DNA from: Rana temporaria
Lineage: Eukaryota; Chordata; Amphibia; Anura; Ranidae
Reading direction: 5' to 3'
Length of the DNA stretch: 64,000 nt
NCBI RefSeq assembly: GCF_905171775.1
Contig: NC_053494.1
Span: 201,475,998 to 201,539,997 of the forward strand
The translations under genes were made by a program, and so were the position numbers. Below, piece after piece: positions 20,586-32,110 of this stretch. The notes under the pieces were generated by a model. That model ran no database searches and had not been told where the DNA came from. It saw only the letters and a program-made list of their open reading frames with translations. Positions within the stretch are counted from its first letter, which is position 1. The number at the start of each line of letters is the position of its first letter.

Positions 20586-21592
20586 TTAACCACTTGAGAT
20601 CCGCGCTATAGACAAAAGACATCCACAGCGCGGCTCTCAAGTGCCGAGTGGACGTCTTTAGATGTCCTTTTATGTGTATTACCCGCGCGCGCCACTGGGG
20701 GGAGCGCGGCGGGTAACCACTGTCCCGGCGCATCGCCGAAGAGCCGATGCATGTACCTGGCGGCCGCGATGTCCGCCGGGTACACGCGATCGTCGGTGAC
20801 ACGGCAGGTGACAGCAGGGACGTAGAGCTCTGTGTGTAAACACAGAGCTCCACGTGCTGTCAGAGGAGAGTAGACCGATCTGTGTCCCTTGTACATAGGG
20901 ACACAGCATCGGTCACTCCCCTCCCCCCCCCCCACAGTTAGAACACACCCAGGATACACACTTAACCCCTTCCTCACCGCCTAGTGTTAACCCCTACCTG
21001 CCAGTCACATTTACACAGTAATTAGTGCATTTTTATAGCACTGGTCGCTGTATAAATGTGAATGGTCCCAAATTTGTGTCAAAAGTGTCCGATACGTCCG
21101 CCGCAATATCGCAGTCTCAATAAAAATCGCAGATCGCCGCCATTACTAGTAAAAAAAAATAATAATAAAAAAAAATCATAATTCTGTTCCCCATTTTGTA
21201 GGCGCTATAACTTTTGCGCAAACCAGTCGCTTATTGCGTTTTTTTTTTTTTTTACAAAATATGTCGAAAAATACGTATCTGCCTTAACTGAGAAAATTTT
21301 TTTTTTTTTAAAAAAAAATTGTGATGTTTATTATAGCAACAAGTAAAAAATATATATATATATATTTTTAATTGTCGCTCTTTTTTTGTTTATAGTGCAA
21401 AAAATAAAAACCGCAGAGGTGATCAAATACCACCAAAATAAAGCTCTATTTGTGGGGAAAAAAGGACGTCAATTTTGTTTGCGAGCCACGTCGCACGACC
21501 GCGCAAATGTCAGTTAAAGCGACGCAGTGCCGGAAGCTGAAATTTCGCCTGGGCACGAAGGGGGTTTATGTGCCCAGTAAGCAAGTGGTTAA
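20586..21592 (+). mobile_element. Long TTAA element (~1.0 kb)
   Basis: Bounded by TTAA, with inverted ends TTAACCACTTGAGATCC and GCAAGTGGTTAA. It is highly similar to 27617-28559. The right third carries the module seen in all members (gatcaaataccaccaaaa, gtcgcacgaccgcgcaa, gcgacgcagtgcc). No transposase is encoded. Confidence 0.8.
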
Positions 21593-21599
21593 TTGGAAA

Positions 21600-22040
21600 A
21601 ATTCCCCATGGGGTTTTTTTTTGGGCAGCAAGTAACCAAAACTTTGTAATATATAAAAAGTTGATTTTTATTAAAATGACATAAAGAGAAAATGTGTATA
21701 TAATAAAACGAGAGCTCTGAAAATTGGGCTAAAACATGTACATAATATTACAGCCGTATGAGTACACATAGAAACAACATAGCATGATAGTACTTATTTT
21801 TAATCCCACTAGAGACTCCCAACGCGTTTCGACCTTATCAGTAGAGGTGGTCTTCTGGGGGAAAAGGAGGAACTCTAGAAAGAGATGTATTTGTACAAGT
21901 AAAAACATTTGAAAAGTAAACACTTACAAGAGCAGTGCATATTCATCTTGATACAATAATTGTTTTTGTTAATATATTTACCAATAACGGCTGCAGGAGA
22001 TAACCTGATTGTTGTGTCTAAAAGCTGCTCGAAGATCTGA
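21600..22040 (-). repeat. SINE-like repeat with hammerhead-like start
   Basis: On the minus strand the hammerhead-like motif (21811-21850) is followed, after ~110 bases of A/T-rich sequence, by cattttaataaaaatcaact, the same order as in the repeat at 472-622. Outer boundaries are unclear. Confidence 0.45.
21811..21850 (-). ncRNA. Hammerhead-like motif, helix II collapsed
   Basis: The minus strand reads CUGAUAA, then GGUC, then GAAACGCGUU and GGGAGUC. The core GAAA and the self-complementary ACGCGU helix III are intact, but almost no helix II remains. Unlikely to be active as it stands. Confidence 0.3.
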
Positions 22041-22720
22041 CCAATGTGGCACACCTCTCCTCCCAGTCATGCAGAAAAGGAAGGGGCTGCAGGTAGGGAC
22101 CCCCCCCCCCCTCCCCAAGGTTTACGAGAGGCCGCGTTGGTGGCCCACGGAGCCCTCTTGATGTGGCCCGCGACCTCCTGCTCTGGACTGGAAGGTTGGC
22201 AAGCCCAGATCGCAGGTTGCCGACCCGCCATACCGCAGCATCAGTGTTGTGAATGAAGCTGGTGGTAGAGGAAGAACGCGGCTGCGGAGCAGAGCCCCAT
22301 AAGCCGATGCATCCTCTACAGCGCCGGCTTTTGCCACAAGCGCAGTCTATGGCAAAGTTCAGCTAACCTGCAGGATAGACACAGGAGCACTACGCTGCAC
22401 CCGCGGTGTGGGTAAACCGCAGCACATCAGTGTGAAAGCAGTCTTGGGCCCTTTTCACACGATCAGCCCGACCAAATGGGACCCTCAATTCACCTCTATA
22501 GAGCGACAAATGTCCGTTTACACCCACCTACCTCCAATCCAAAAAACAGAAGGGAATTCGTCCCCTTCCATCTGGGCGGATCTAAGGGCCTATAGAGTAG
22601 CCGTGACCTGTCATCCGCCCGCTTCGTTCATTGTGGCCCTCGACTGGTTACCAAGTTACTTAAGTGGCCCTCACACTTCAAAAGGTTGGGAACCCCTGCC
22701 CTACAGAGAGGGGGCGAGGT
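22041..22720. other. Unclassified sequence with MITE fragments
   Basis: Phrases such as gggcccttttcacacgatca (22446) and cttcaaaaggttgggaaccc (22677) look like ends of known frog MITE types, but I could not define whole elements. Confidence 0.35.
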
Positions 22721-22979
22721 TAGTGAATGAACATGTTATCCCTGAAGTTGATGGGATGAAATCAGAAAAAACGGTCAAGCGTATGGATATATGAGGGACT
22801 TTGACATGGGCCACATTGTAATGGCTAGACGACGGGGTCAGAGCAAATCCAGGAACATCCCACACCTGCAGTTTTGTTCTGCAGTGGTCAGGACCGAACC
22901 AAAAGTAGTCAAAGGAAGAACATATGAACCAGTGATGTAGGTGGTGAAGGCTGGCCTGTGCCAATAGAAGAGCTACTGT

Positions 22980-23784
22980 CAGGCCTGGATTTCCCACAAG
23001 GCCACCGAGGCCAGGGCACAGAGGGGCGGCAGCGGCATGGAGTCCCCCGATGGCTGGAACATACAGTTAAGGGAGGTAAGTTGCTTTCTAACAGGACTAA
23101 TTGTAGTGTGGGGAAATTCCACTCGCTTGTTAACAAGTGATTGCTGCGATGTCGCCGAAATCACTTGTAAAATGTGTGCTGCCGTCCGTCCTCCCCCCCC
23201 CCCCCCCACCCCACATACCTCTCTCTGCTGGCTCTGTCTTCGGGACTCCGTCCTCCCCCAGCCGCAAAGTCTGTCTCCTGTCCCTCCCCCCGATGTACAC
23301 AGTGAGAGAGGTGAGCTGTGCTCTTCCCATCTCAGCTGTGACAGGAGTTCTAGCACAGTGCTAGGACTCCTGTTTTGGAGGTGACATGGTCAATAAAGAG
23401 AACCTCTGATTGCTATTACACAGGGAATTGTTTTCTCTTGTGTGATAGCAATAAAGTTAAGTGAAAAAAGAAATAATAATTAAATTGATAAAATAAAAAA
23501 GTAATTAAAAAGTAAAGAATAAGAAAAATAATATAAAAAAAAGAAAAGTATGCAAAAATAAAAAAAAGTAAACGACAAGCTACAAATAAATAAAAATCAA
23601 AAAGTGATAAAATAGTGAAAAAAAAAAAAGAAACAAAAAATATTTGAACTAACCGTGCCGCCCCTGCCATCCGGTTACCATTCTCAGTTGATTTGGGGGG
23701 GGGAGGGGGCTGGTTTGGTTGTCAGGGAGGGGGTGCATTGCGGAACCTGGCCTTGGGGCGGCAGGGAGAGCAAATCCGGCCCTG
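22980..23784. mobile_element. hAT-like element, perfect 8-bp duplication
   Basis: Ends CAGGCCTGGATTTCC and its imperfect complement ending AATCCGGCCCTG. The 8-mer gctactgt flanks it exactly (22972-22979 and 23785-23792). It sits inside the Tc1-like remnant. Poly-C (near 23192) and A/T-rich runs explain the spurious frames. Confidence 0.8.
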
Positions 23785-24105
23785 GCTACTGTAGCTCAAA
23801 TTGCTGAAAAGGTTAATGATGGTTCATATAGAAAGGTGTCAGAACACAGCGTGCGTCAGTTTGTTGTGTATGGGGCTGTGTAGTCTCAGACCGGTCAGGG
23901 AGTCCATGGTGACCCGTGTCCACAGCCAAAACTGCCTACAAAAGGGTAATGGAAGACAGTGTCTGATGGATTTTTAAGAATGGCTTCAGTAACACAACAA
24001 TGAGTTTGGAGGTGTTAACTTGGCCTCCAAATTTTCCAGATCTCGGTCCAATTGAACATCTGTGCGATGTGCTGGAAAAACAAGTCTTATGGAGGCAACT
24101 TACAG

Positions 24106-24459
24106 GACTTAAAGCTGAACTCTGGGATAAGCATATATTGTCTAAATACATTTGTCCTGTGTAATCTTTCAGGAGCCTCAGTGTGCTTTGTGTATTTCTT
24201 CCAGACCTGTGCAGTAATCTAGTGTGAGACTTTCCCTCTGTGTAGGAACTTCCTGTAATAAAGACCAATCACTGATCCTCTCTCCTTGTGCAGAGGGACT
24301 GGTCTGGTCTCCGCCCCCTCCTGTAGTTTTCTGCAGGAAGAGTGTTGTGGGTGGAGCTGCTGGGACTTCCCAAAGCTCTGCTCTCTGCATTGGTTGTCAG
24401 CTTTTCTTCAAGCCAAACCCAAACACGTTAGCAGGGCACAGCCATTTTTTTTCCCTTTC
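24106..24459. repeat. TTAA-starting repeat, right end lost
   Basis: It begins at a natural TTAA of the Tc1-like element with TTAAAGCTGAACTCTGGGAT. No right border could be found before the palindromes that follow. Confidence 0.4.
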
Positions 24460-24738
24460 GATCAGAGTCCCCTTATATCAGCGAACCCTTACTTAGAGAT
24501 CAACCTTTGGTCTCTAAGGTGGGTCGCTGATATAAGGGGACTCTGATCTAATGGGGGTTTGTAGGGGGGGTGCTAATATAAGGTTACTCTAATATAATGG
24601 AGGACTTTAATGGGGGGGTGCTGACTGCTGATCTAATGGTTGGTCAGCATTAGATCAGCAGTCAGCATCCCTCATTAGAGACCCCCATTATATCAGAGTA
24701 CCCTTATATTAGTGCCCCCCTTCTGTAGAGACCTCCTA
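24460..24738. repeat. Serial palindromes
   Basis: 24460-24548 is an almost perfect palindrome with arms gatcagagtccccttatatc. 24623-24670 contains another (ctgactgctgatctaatg and complement), and tatcagag/ctctaatat words recur. Probably a foldback element. Confidence 0.7.
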
Positions 24739-24746
24739 TTAGAGAG

Positions 24747-25364
24747 TAGACATGTGCAGACTGGAATATTTCGTTTCGTTTTTTCGTTTTTGTTTGGAAA
24801 ATAAATTTATTTAGTTACTCCCGAAAATCGTTTTGATTTATTTCGTTTTTCGTTGGGGAATAGCTTTCGTCCGAAAATCCAATAATACTTGGTTTCTGTC
24901 GAATGGTCAAAAGAATATTCGCCGGAAGGTCGAATCTTTGTTGGTTTCTGGCTAATGGTAAAAAAATATTCGACGGAACGTCAAATCTTTACGTCGAATC
25001 GTACATTTCCGTTCGAATATTCCGCCTACAAGAATTCTAATGTTGTATGACTAGTAAATGTCGAATCTATTTTCTCATAAATCTAAATTTATTCTCTGTA
25101 ATGTCTAATCTATTATTTCTATAGTGTCGAATCTTTTCTCTATAATGTCGAATCTTTTCTCTATGATATCGAATCTTTTCCCTATAATGTCGAATCTCTC
25201 TATATTGAATTTTTACCGCAACGAAAACGAAAATAAAGCATTTTTTATGTCGGATCTTTCGGTTTTTGTTTCTTGCACTTTCGTTATCGTTTGTTAAAAC
25301 GATAACGAAAAAAACTGATTTTCGGACAAAAATGCATTCTAACGAAAACGAATGGACATGTCTA
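24747..25364. mobile_element. hAT-like element, 618 bp, A/T-rich
   Basis: Ends TAGACATGTGC and GGACATGTCTA are inverted. The perfect 8-bp duplication ttagagag lies at 24739-24746 and 25365-25372. The interior has repeated gtcgaatcttttctctat words. Fragments of the family occur at about 44300-44420 and 50225-50500. Confidence 0.8.
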
Positions 25365-25372
25365 TTAGAGAG

Positions 25373-26182
25373 AGACCACCCCCTTATAACCGCAACCCCT
25401 GCCCTCTTTAATAAGATTGTCTAACGCATTACCGGCGTGAGGCCGGGAGCCGGGTGGAGTTAGTGGGCGGAGCTAAGAGCTGTAGCAGAAAATCCCATGC
25501 GTGCTGTGCAAAAGCATCATTGGTTGCTAGGACACTGGCATCCCAGCAACCAATGGCTGCAAACAGATCATTCAGGGGGAGGGGGCGCTGATGGGGAGAA
25601 GGCAGAACAGAAAGCACACAGAACAGTAAAAAAAAGGCAAAGCCGTCAAGAGTTCCTGAGGTACGATGTGTCTGGGTTTCAAGGTGGACAGAAACCCGGG
25701 CACAAGTTGCAAAACCAAAAATGTCCGGGTCAAACCCGTACAGGTGGTAACCCTACTGCATTGGCTGCTATGTACTGCACAGTAATGATTTAGAAATTAA
25801 TTTACTGCACATGGAAGTTTTTAAGGACCCTGCTGATGCTCGTGTCCCCCCCCCCCCCTTCTGAACTTGCGGGAGGCCCACGACCCCCCCCCGCTTCTCA
25901 ACCTCGCGGGAGACCAGTGGCTAACCCCACGCTTTTCAAGTCCCCTAATGTTATGGGCTGCGCAAACTTGGTATCTAACTTTGGTTTGCCTCGCAGATAC
26001 AGGAACATAGTACAAAAGGCACTAGCGGGAGATCGGCGACCCCCCCCCCCCGGTTCTCAACTTGCGGGAGACTGGCGCCACCCCCCCCCCCCCGCTTCTC
26101 AACAGTTGGGCACCCCCTAATGTTATGGGCTGCGCACACCAGTGGGGCTAAACCATCACTTCCAGGACTCCTTGTTCTTCTT
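25373..26182. other. Repeat-like sequence with C-rich tandem
   Basis: Between about 25840 and 26130 the phrase gcttctcaac or a variant, followed by cgcgggaga, recurs beside runs of 8-14 C, and the phrase taatgttatgggctgcgca occurs twice. A related C-rich phrase recurs inside the hAT element at 42280-42420. No gene recognised. Confidence 0.5.
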
Positions 26183-26583
26183 TAGCTGTTGACTTTTAAT
26201 AAGGACACTTACCTGTCCTAGGCGCTAGCGATGATAGGCCCCTGACGGCGATCGTTCGGTCCTGGCGCCTCCATCCTGACAAAGGGAAACAGGCAGTGAA
26301 CCCTAACGGCTTTACTGCCCATTTCCTACTGCGCATGCGGCTGCCTCCTGGGATACACACAGTTCCCAGAAGGCAGCGCGCCCCATTCACCAGAAGACAC
26401 CGCGATGGAGGATGAGGAAGAAGACGACTGCAGTGGAGGAAGAGGCAGAAGAGCTATTTCCACATAGCAACAGCCCTTTCTGGTGAGTATAAAAAAAATA
26501 AGTTTTCTATTTTTTTTTTTTTTTTGTTATATTTTTTTGGGGGATTTTAGGGGGAAAAAAAACAGGGTGGAGCTCCACTTTAA
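26183..26583. mobile_element. TTAA MITE, left end lost
   Basis: The right end gtggagctccactttaa and the interior ataaggacacttacct match the complete element at 30972-31418. The left ~50 bases, including the inverted end, are missing. Confidence 0.6.
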
Positions 26584-26975
26584 TGGAACGCTTCAAGAGG
26601 AGAGGGGGTGTTGCCTGGCTGACCCCATTGAGTGCTTTTGCTGTTTATAATCACATACCGTATTTTCCGGCGTATAAGACGACTTTCTAACCCCTTAAAA
26701 TCTTCTTAAAAGTCGGGGGTCGTCTTATACGCCGGCAACCTAACATCCTTACCTTATCCTAAGACATGCAGAATCGCGGCCGTACGTTTTTTCAAAAGCC
26801 GCGCCTCCTACGTCTTCTATTCCGTGATAGGCGGAACACTCAGCTTCCCAGGAGGCACTGTGTTTAGTGTCTGCCTATCACGGACGCCCTCTCGTCCTGT
26901 GTTTAGTGTCCGCCTATCACGGAGGCCCTCTCGTCCTCGGACGAGAGGGCCTCCGTGATAGGCGAACACTGAACA
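26584..26975. repeat. TA-type element end plus palindrome
   Basis: From 26656 the text TACCGTATTTTCCGGCGTAT opens a TA-flanked family with repeated cgtcttatacgccgg words. At about 26820-26975 the phrase gtgtccgcctatcacggagg occurs repeatedly, finally as a perfect foldback around cgtcctcggacg. It borders the Tc1-like element directly. Confidence 0.55.
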
Positions 26976-27059
26976 CGTTTTTTGTAGTTGGTTACCTGGT
27001 TTGCACACATCTCAGGAGAGATTTTGGTCCTCTCTTCTTTACAGATCTTCTCTAAATCC

Positions 27060-27518
27060 TTAAAGGGGTGGTTCCCCCTAAAACACATTTCTAACAATAG
27101 ATTCGTAAGACCCGTTACACTGCGGGTAGGCTGGCTTTTTTTTTTTGTACATACCTCGATCTCGGCGTTTCGTCCCTTGTCAGTGGGCGTTCCTAGTTGA
27201 TTGACGTTCCTCGGACGGGCGCATACGTGACGTCACGACTTTCCGAAAGAAGCCGAACGTCGCTGCGCAGGCGCCGTATAGAGCCGACTCTATACGGCGC
27301 CTGCGCAATGACGTTCGGCTTCTGTCGGAAAGTCGTGACGCGCAGTATGCGCCCGTCAAAGAAACGTCAATCAACTAGGAACGCCCACCGCCAAGGGACG
27401 AAACGGCGAGATCTCGGTATGTACGAAAAAACAAAAACAAAAGCCAGCCTACCCGCAGTGTAACGGGTCTTACGAATCTATTGTTAGAAATTTGTTTTAG
27501 GGGGAACCACAGCTTTAA
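27060..27518. mobile_element. Fully palindromic TTAA MITE, ~459 bp
   Basis: TTAA at both borders; two ~220-bp arms are near-complementary about a centre at 27282-27299 (tatagagccgactctata). Each arm carries a hammerhead-like phrase, aagggacgaaacg, at 27165-27177 (minus) and 27392-27404 (plus). It lies at the natural TTAA of the Tc1 sequence aaatccttaagg. Confidence 0.85.
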
Positions 27519-27616
27519 GGTTTCTTGGCTGTCGCTTGGCAACTTGAAGTTTCAGCTCCCTCCATAAATTTTCTATTGGATTAACGTCTGGAGACTGGCT
27601 AGGCCACTCCATGACA

Positions 27617-28559
27617 TTAACCACTTGAGATCCGCGCTATAGACAAAAGACGTCCACAGCGCGGCTCCCAAGTGCCTTTTATGTGCATTACCCGCGCGCG
27701 CCACTGGGGGGAGCGCGGCGGGTAAACACTGTCCCGGCGCATCGCCGAAGAGCCGATGTGTGTACCTGGAGGCCGCGATGTCCGCCGGGTACACGCGATC
27801 GCCGGTGACACGGCAACTGACAGCAGGGACGTGGAGCTCTGTGTGTAAAGAGAGGAGACCGATCTGTGTCTCTTGTACATAGAGACACAGCATCGGTCAC
27901 CTCCCCCAGTCACCCCCCTCCCCCCACACAGTTAGAACACACCCAGGCTACACATTTAACCCCTTCCTTACCCCCTAGTGTTAACCCCTTCCCTGCCAGT
28001 CACATTTATACAGTAAATAGTGCATTTTTATAGCACTAATCGCTGTATAAATGTGAATGGTCCCAAATTTGTGTCAAAAGTGTCCGATATGTCCGTCGCA
28101 ATATCGCAGTCCCAATAAAAATCGCAGATCACCGCCATTACTAGTAAAAAAAAAAAAAAATCATAATTCTGTTCCCCATTTTGTAGGCGCTAAAACTTTT
28201 GTGCAAACCAGTCGCTTATTGCGATTTTTTTTTTTTTACAAAAATACGTCGAAAAATACGTATCGGCCTTAACTGAGAAAAAAAAATTGGGATATTTATT
28301 ATAGCAACAAGTAAAAAATATATATATATTTTTTTAAATTGTCGCTCTTTTTTTGTTTATAGTGCAAAAAATAAAAACCGCAGAGGTGATCAAATACCAC
28401 CAAAATAAAGCTCTATTTGTGGGGAAAAAAGGACGTCAATTTTGTTTGGGAGCCACGTCGCACGACCGCGCAATTGTCAGTTAAAGCGACGCAGTGCCGG
28501 AAGCTGAAATTTCGCCTGGGCACGAAGGGGGTTTATGTGCCCAGTAAGCAAGTGGTTAA
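27617..28559 (+). mobile_element. Long TTAA element, second copy
   Basis: TTAA-bounded with inverted ends TTAACCACTTGAGATCC and GCAAGTGGTTAA. It is nearly identical by eye to 20586-21592 apart from a few indels and substitutions. Inserted into the Tc1-like transposase sequence. Confidence 0.85.
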
Positions 28560-28830
28560 TGTGCTTCTACTTGAGCCACTCATTTGTTGCATTGGTGGTA
28601 TGTTTTGGGTCATTGTCACGCTGGAAGACCCATCCACGACCCATCTTCAGTGTTCTGGCTGGGGGAAGAAGGTTCTCATCCAAGATTTTACAATACATGA
28701 CCCCGTCCATTCATTGGCCCCACAATGCGGCAAAGTCAGCTTGCACCTTTACCAAAGAAACGGCCCCAAAGCATAATGTTTCCACCTCTGTGCTTCACTG
28801 TAGGGATGGTGTTCTTAGGGTCATAGTCAG

Positions 28831-29578
28831 TGTAACGGTCACCACCGTTTACGACCTTCCATCCCAGTCACGACAGCTTATCGACACTCCAACCAACAGG
28901 ACCCAATCGCATTTCATTTGCCCAGAATCAAGACGAGACACAGCTCTGTGCTTGTTCCAAATGTAATGATACTTTAATGGTTTCTTCTCAGCTTTTTATA
29001 CAGTACAAGGCATTAAAGCAACAATGAGATCTCCACCCCCCCTAATCACACACTAAGGCTAATTACTAAACATTCCTTAATTAACAGCATAACAACAAAA
29101 CACCTTCACCCACTGAGTTCCCTAGGCAGACTTTTCGTCTCCGCATACAGCTTGACACCTATTCACACCTCTGAGCAGCAACAGGCTGTAGACAGTGTTA
29201 TCACACATAAACAGTATTTAGCATGCATAATTAGAGTTCTGGGAGCAGACCTGGGTTAACACCTTTACACAAGGACAATGGAATGTCTTCCAGGAGCCCT
29301 GACTCAATTAGCATGTCACTAGTCAGGGCTAAGCATAGAATGAGTCACTATTGACTGGTTGGGCCAACATCTTGCATTATCTCAAAATCCTGCAATACGA
29401 ACTATCGGTGATGTCCTATCTCATGTAATACATGAATTATGATTGACTTGCCACCCCATGCCCAAAAGGCACAGGGTGGACTCAGACCCAAGAGTTATCA
29501 GTGACGCTGACACAGGAGTATCCCCCATCCTCACAAAGACTCTGGGTGTCCCGGGTCCTTCCGTTACAGTCAGTATTT
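28831..29578. mobile_element. Solo LTR, 748 bp
   Basis: It starts TGTAACGGTCACC and ends CCGTTACA with the perfect 5-bp duplication gtcag (28826-28830 and 29579-29583). No internal genes. It aligns with the LTR at 7489-9109. The LTR superfamily cannot be named from the LTR alone. Confidence 0.8.
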
Positions 29579-30133
29579 TTCTTCCTCCAAACACGGCGAG
29601 TCAAGTTAATGCCAAAGAGCTCAATTTTGGTCTCATCTGATCACGGCACTTTCTCCCAATCCTTCTCTGAATCATTTAGATGTTTATTGGCAAACTTCAG
29701 AAAGACCTGTACATGTGCCTTCTTGAGGAGGGGGACCTTATGGGTGCTGCAGGATTTCAATTCATGGCAGTGTATTGTGCTACCAACGGTTTGTTTGGTG
29801 ACTCTGGTCCCAACTGCCTTGAGATCCTTCACAATTACTCCCTCGTAGTTCTGGGCTGATCCCTCACTTTTCTCATGACCATCCTCACCCCATGAGGCGA
29901 ACTCTTGCATGGAGCTCCAGATTGAGGGTGATTGATGGTTATTTTGTTAGGGCTAATCTGTGTACCACATGAGCACATACTGTAGCCAGTCTGTGGGAGC
30001 CAGGAATAATGTTGGTTGGTAGGGGATTAAATACTTATTTTACTCACTGAAATGTAACCCAATTTTGTGTTTTCTAGATTTTTGGTTGATATTCCATCTC
30101 TGTCATTTAGAATACACCTATAATAAAAAATAT

Positions 30134-30810
30134 GGGCCCAGATTCACATAGAATCGCGGCGGCGTAACGTATCGTAGATACGTTACACCGCCGCAAGTTT
30201 TCATCGCAAGTGCCTGATTCTCAAAGCACTTGCATGAAAACTTACGCTGGCTGACGCGTAATTCAAAGGGGCGTGTGCCATTTAAATTAGGCGCGCTCCC
30301 GCGCCGGACCTACTGCGCATGCTCCCTTTTGAATTTCCCGCCGTGCTTTGCGCGAAGTGACGAAATTTTTTCGAACGGCGACGTGCGTAGCGTACTTCCG
30401 TATTCCCGGACGTCTTATGCAAGAAGGAAACATTTTTAAATTTCGACGCGGGAACGACGGCCATACTTTATACAGCACATATGTGTTGCTGTGTAAAGTT
30501 AGGGCACCAAAAACGACGACTAACTTTGCGACGGGAAACTAGACTAGCAGCGACGTAGCGAACGCGAAAAACCGTCGTGGATCCCCGTAACTACTAATTT
30601 GCATACCTGACGCTGGTTTACGACGCAAACTCCCCCCAGCGGCGGCCGTGGTACTGCATCCTAAGATCCGACAGTGTAAAACAATTACACCTGTCGGATC
30701 TTATGGATATCTAAGCGGAACTGATTCTATGAATCAGTCGCATAGATACTCTGAGAGATACGACGGAGTATCTGAGATACTCCGTCGTATCTCGGCTGTG
30801 AATCTGGCCC
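30134..30810. mobile_element. Harbinger-like element, GGGCCAGATTC family
   Basis: Inverted ends GGGCCCAGATTCACA and TGTGAATCTGGCCC, 677 bp, with subterminal hairpins and palindromic GCATGCGC-type words typical of the family. Flanking trinucleotides are tat/ata, not an exact duplication. It interrupts the Tc1-like element. Confidence 0.75.
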
Positions 30811-30971
30811 ATAGACCCTTCATTTCTTTGTAATTGAGAAAACTTACAAAATCTGCAAAGGGTCAAATAATTATTCTCCCCATTGTATCCATTTACTTAC
30901 CTCACCTTACAGGGGTGTTTGGCATATTGACCACTGGTGCTAGCCGCCATTCTCTCCTACTGAGCATTGGC

Positions 30972-31418
30972 TTAAAGCGGAGTTCTGCCGATTTTTTAAT
31001 TTTTTTTATTTATTTAAAGTCAGCAGCTACAAATACTGCAGCTGCTGACTTTTAAAAATAAGGACACTTACCTTTCCTGGGCGCCCGCAATGTCGGCACT
31101 CAAAGCCGATCTGTCCCTCGGCTTCACTTCCTGGTTCCCTACTGCACATGCGTGAGTCGCGCTGCACAATCCCACTTGGACCTGTGTGTCTCCCAGAAGA
31201 TAGTGGGGGGGGGGGGGGGGACACAAAGAAATCGCCGGACGTGGCGTCGATAGCTGTGGGTGGCTTGGCTATCTATGCCCGGAAGTGGGAGAAAAATACC
31301 TGCATTAGACCAGTATCTGCTCCCCCCTCCCTTTTGAAAGGTGCCAAATGTAACACCGAAGGGGGGGGGGGATTTTCGAAAAGTGGAAGTTCCATTTTTG
31401 GGTGGAACTCCGCTTTAA
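30972..31418. mobile_element. TTAA MITE, complete
   Basis: Ends TTAAAGCGGAGTTCTGCC and GGTGGAACTCCGCTTTAA with TTAA borders. Internal arms gtcagcagct...agctgctgac form a hairpin. Poly-G runs at 31205-31220 and 31360-31369. Confidence 0.75.
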
Positions 31419-31674
31419 GGCTAGGTTCACACTGCTGCGAATTCTTTTGCGAATTTGAGCCGTTGCGATCGCTCAAATTCGCAAGTCTTTAAAATAACAT
31501 TGTTTTCCATTAGTGCCATTCACATCAATGCGTTGCGAATATAAACTGCGGAAAAAAGGGTCCTGTGCAAGTTTGATCCGTGTGAGATGCAAATTCAGCT
31601 CTATAGACTGGCATTCTATGAAATCGCGGCAAAAACGCAGCTGCGAAATCGCGGTAAAATTGAACCTAGCCTCA
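31419..31674. mobile_element. Small MITE with GGCTAGGTTCACAC ends
   Basis: The left end GGCTAGGTTCACAC and right end TTGAACCTAGCC are inverted. It abuts the preceding TTAA element directly. The duplication is unclear. Confidence 0.55.
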
Positions 31675-32110
31675 CACACATTCTTTATGCCTAGTATGTG
31701 GAATAGGTACCTTAGATTGTAAGCTCCTTGAAGACAGGGATGAACTGACCATTTGGCCACTGCCCAAGGGCCCCATGCCACTAGGGGGGGCCGATCCGGG
31801 TTTCCAGCCTCAGGAAAACCAGGGTCATTATGTAAAAATCTGTTTTAATTTTATTTATTTTTTTAAATCCCAAGATTATAGCTGCCCTGCCTCTCCAGTA
31901 CCTTTTCTGTGTTTGTATGTGTATTCTGTGTGTATGTATATTGTGTGTATACTGTGTGGCCACATAATCTATTGCCTGGGGGCCCCATAATCTCCCTTTT
32001 GCCTGGTGGCCCCATGAGTTGTCAGTCCGCCCCTGGATGTGAGTGTACAATATGTAAAGTGCTGCATAAATTGTCAGTGCTGTATAAATACCTAATAAAT
32101 TATCAATATA
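31675..32110 (+). repeat. SINE-type repeat split by a hAT-like element
   Basis: The flanks ttagattgtaagctccttga and tgtaaagtgctgcataaatt plus tgctgtataaat form one known vertebrate SINE-style sequence. Between them, 31735-32035 is a hAT-like element (CAGGGATGAACTGACCATT...GTCAGTCCGCCCCTG), the same family as 61019-62037. Confidence 0.6.

Larger units (their letters stand above)
19986..24105 (+). pseudogene. Broken Tc1-like transposon, plus strand
   Basis: The left end ccataacattatgaccac (about 19992) is a known Tc1-family terminus. Transposase text resumes at about 22730-22979 and 23785-24105. The stretch at 24028-24090 translates to WPPNFPDLGPIEHL then DVLEKQ, the conserved region around the third catalytic residue of Tc1 transposases. 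Frames are disrupted and the central catalytic part is missing. Insertions at 20123-20544, 20586-21592, about 21600-22720 and 22980-23784 break it further. Confidence 0.75.
26976..30887 (-). pseudogene. Tc1-like transposon with four nested insertions
   Basis: The right terminus ggtcaaataattattctccc (30861-30880) followed by a TA is a well-known Tc1-type end. On the minus strand the stretch 27535-27616 translates to MEWPSQSPDVNPIENLWREL and KLQVA, the conserved catalytic end of Tc1 transposases. Transposase sequence also fills 28560-28830 and 29584-30000. The frame is not continuous even when insertions are set aside by eye, so it is a dead copy. Insertions: 27060-27518, 27617-28559, 28831-29578 and 30134-30810. 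The left terminus appears lost. Confidence 0.85.
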
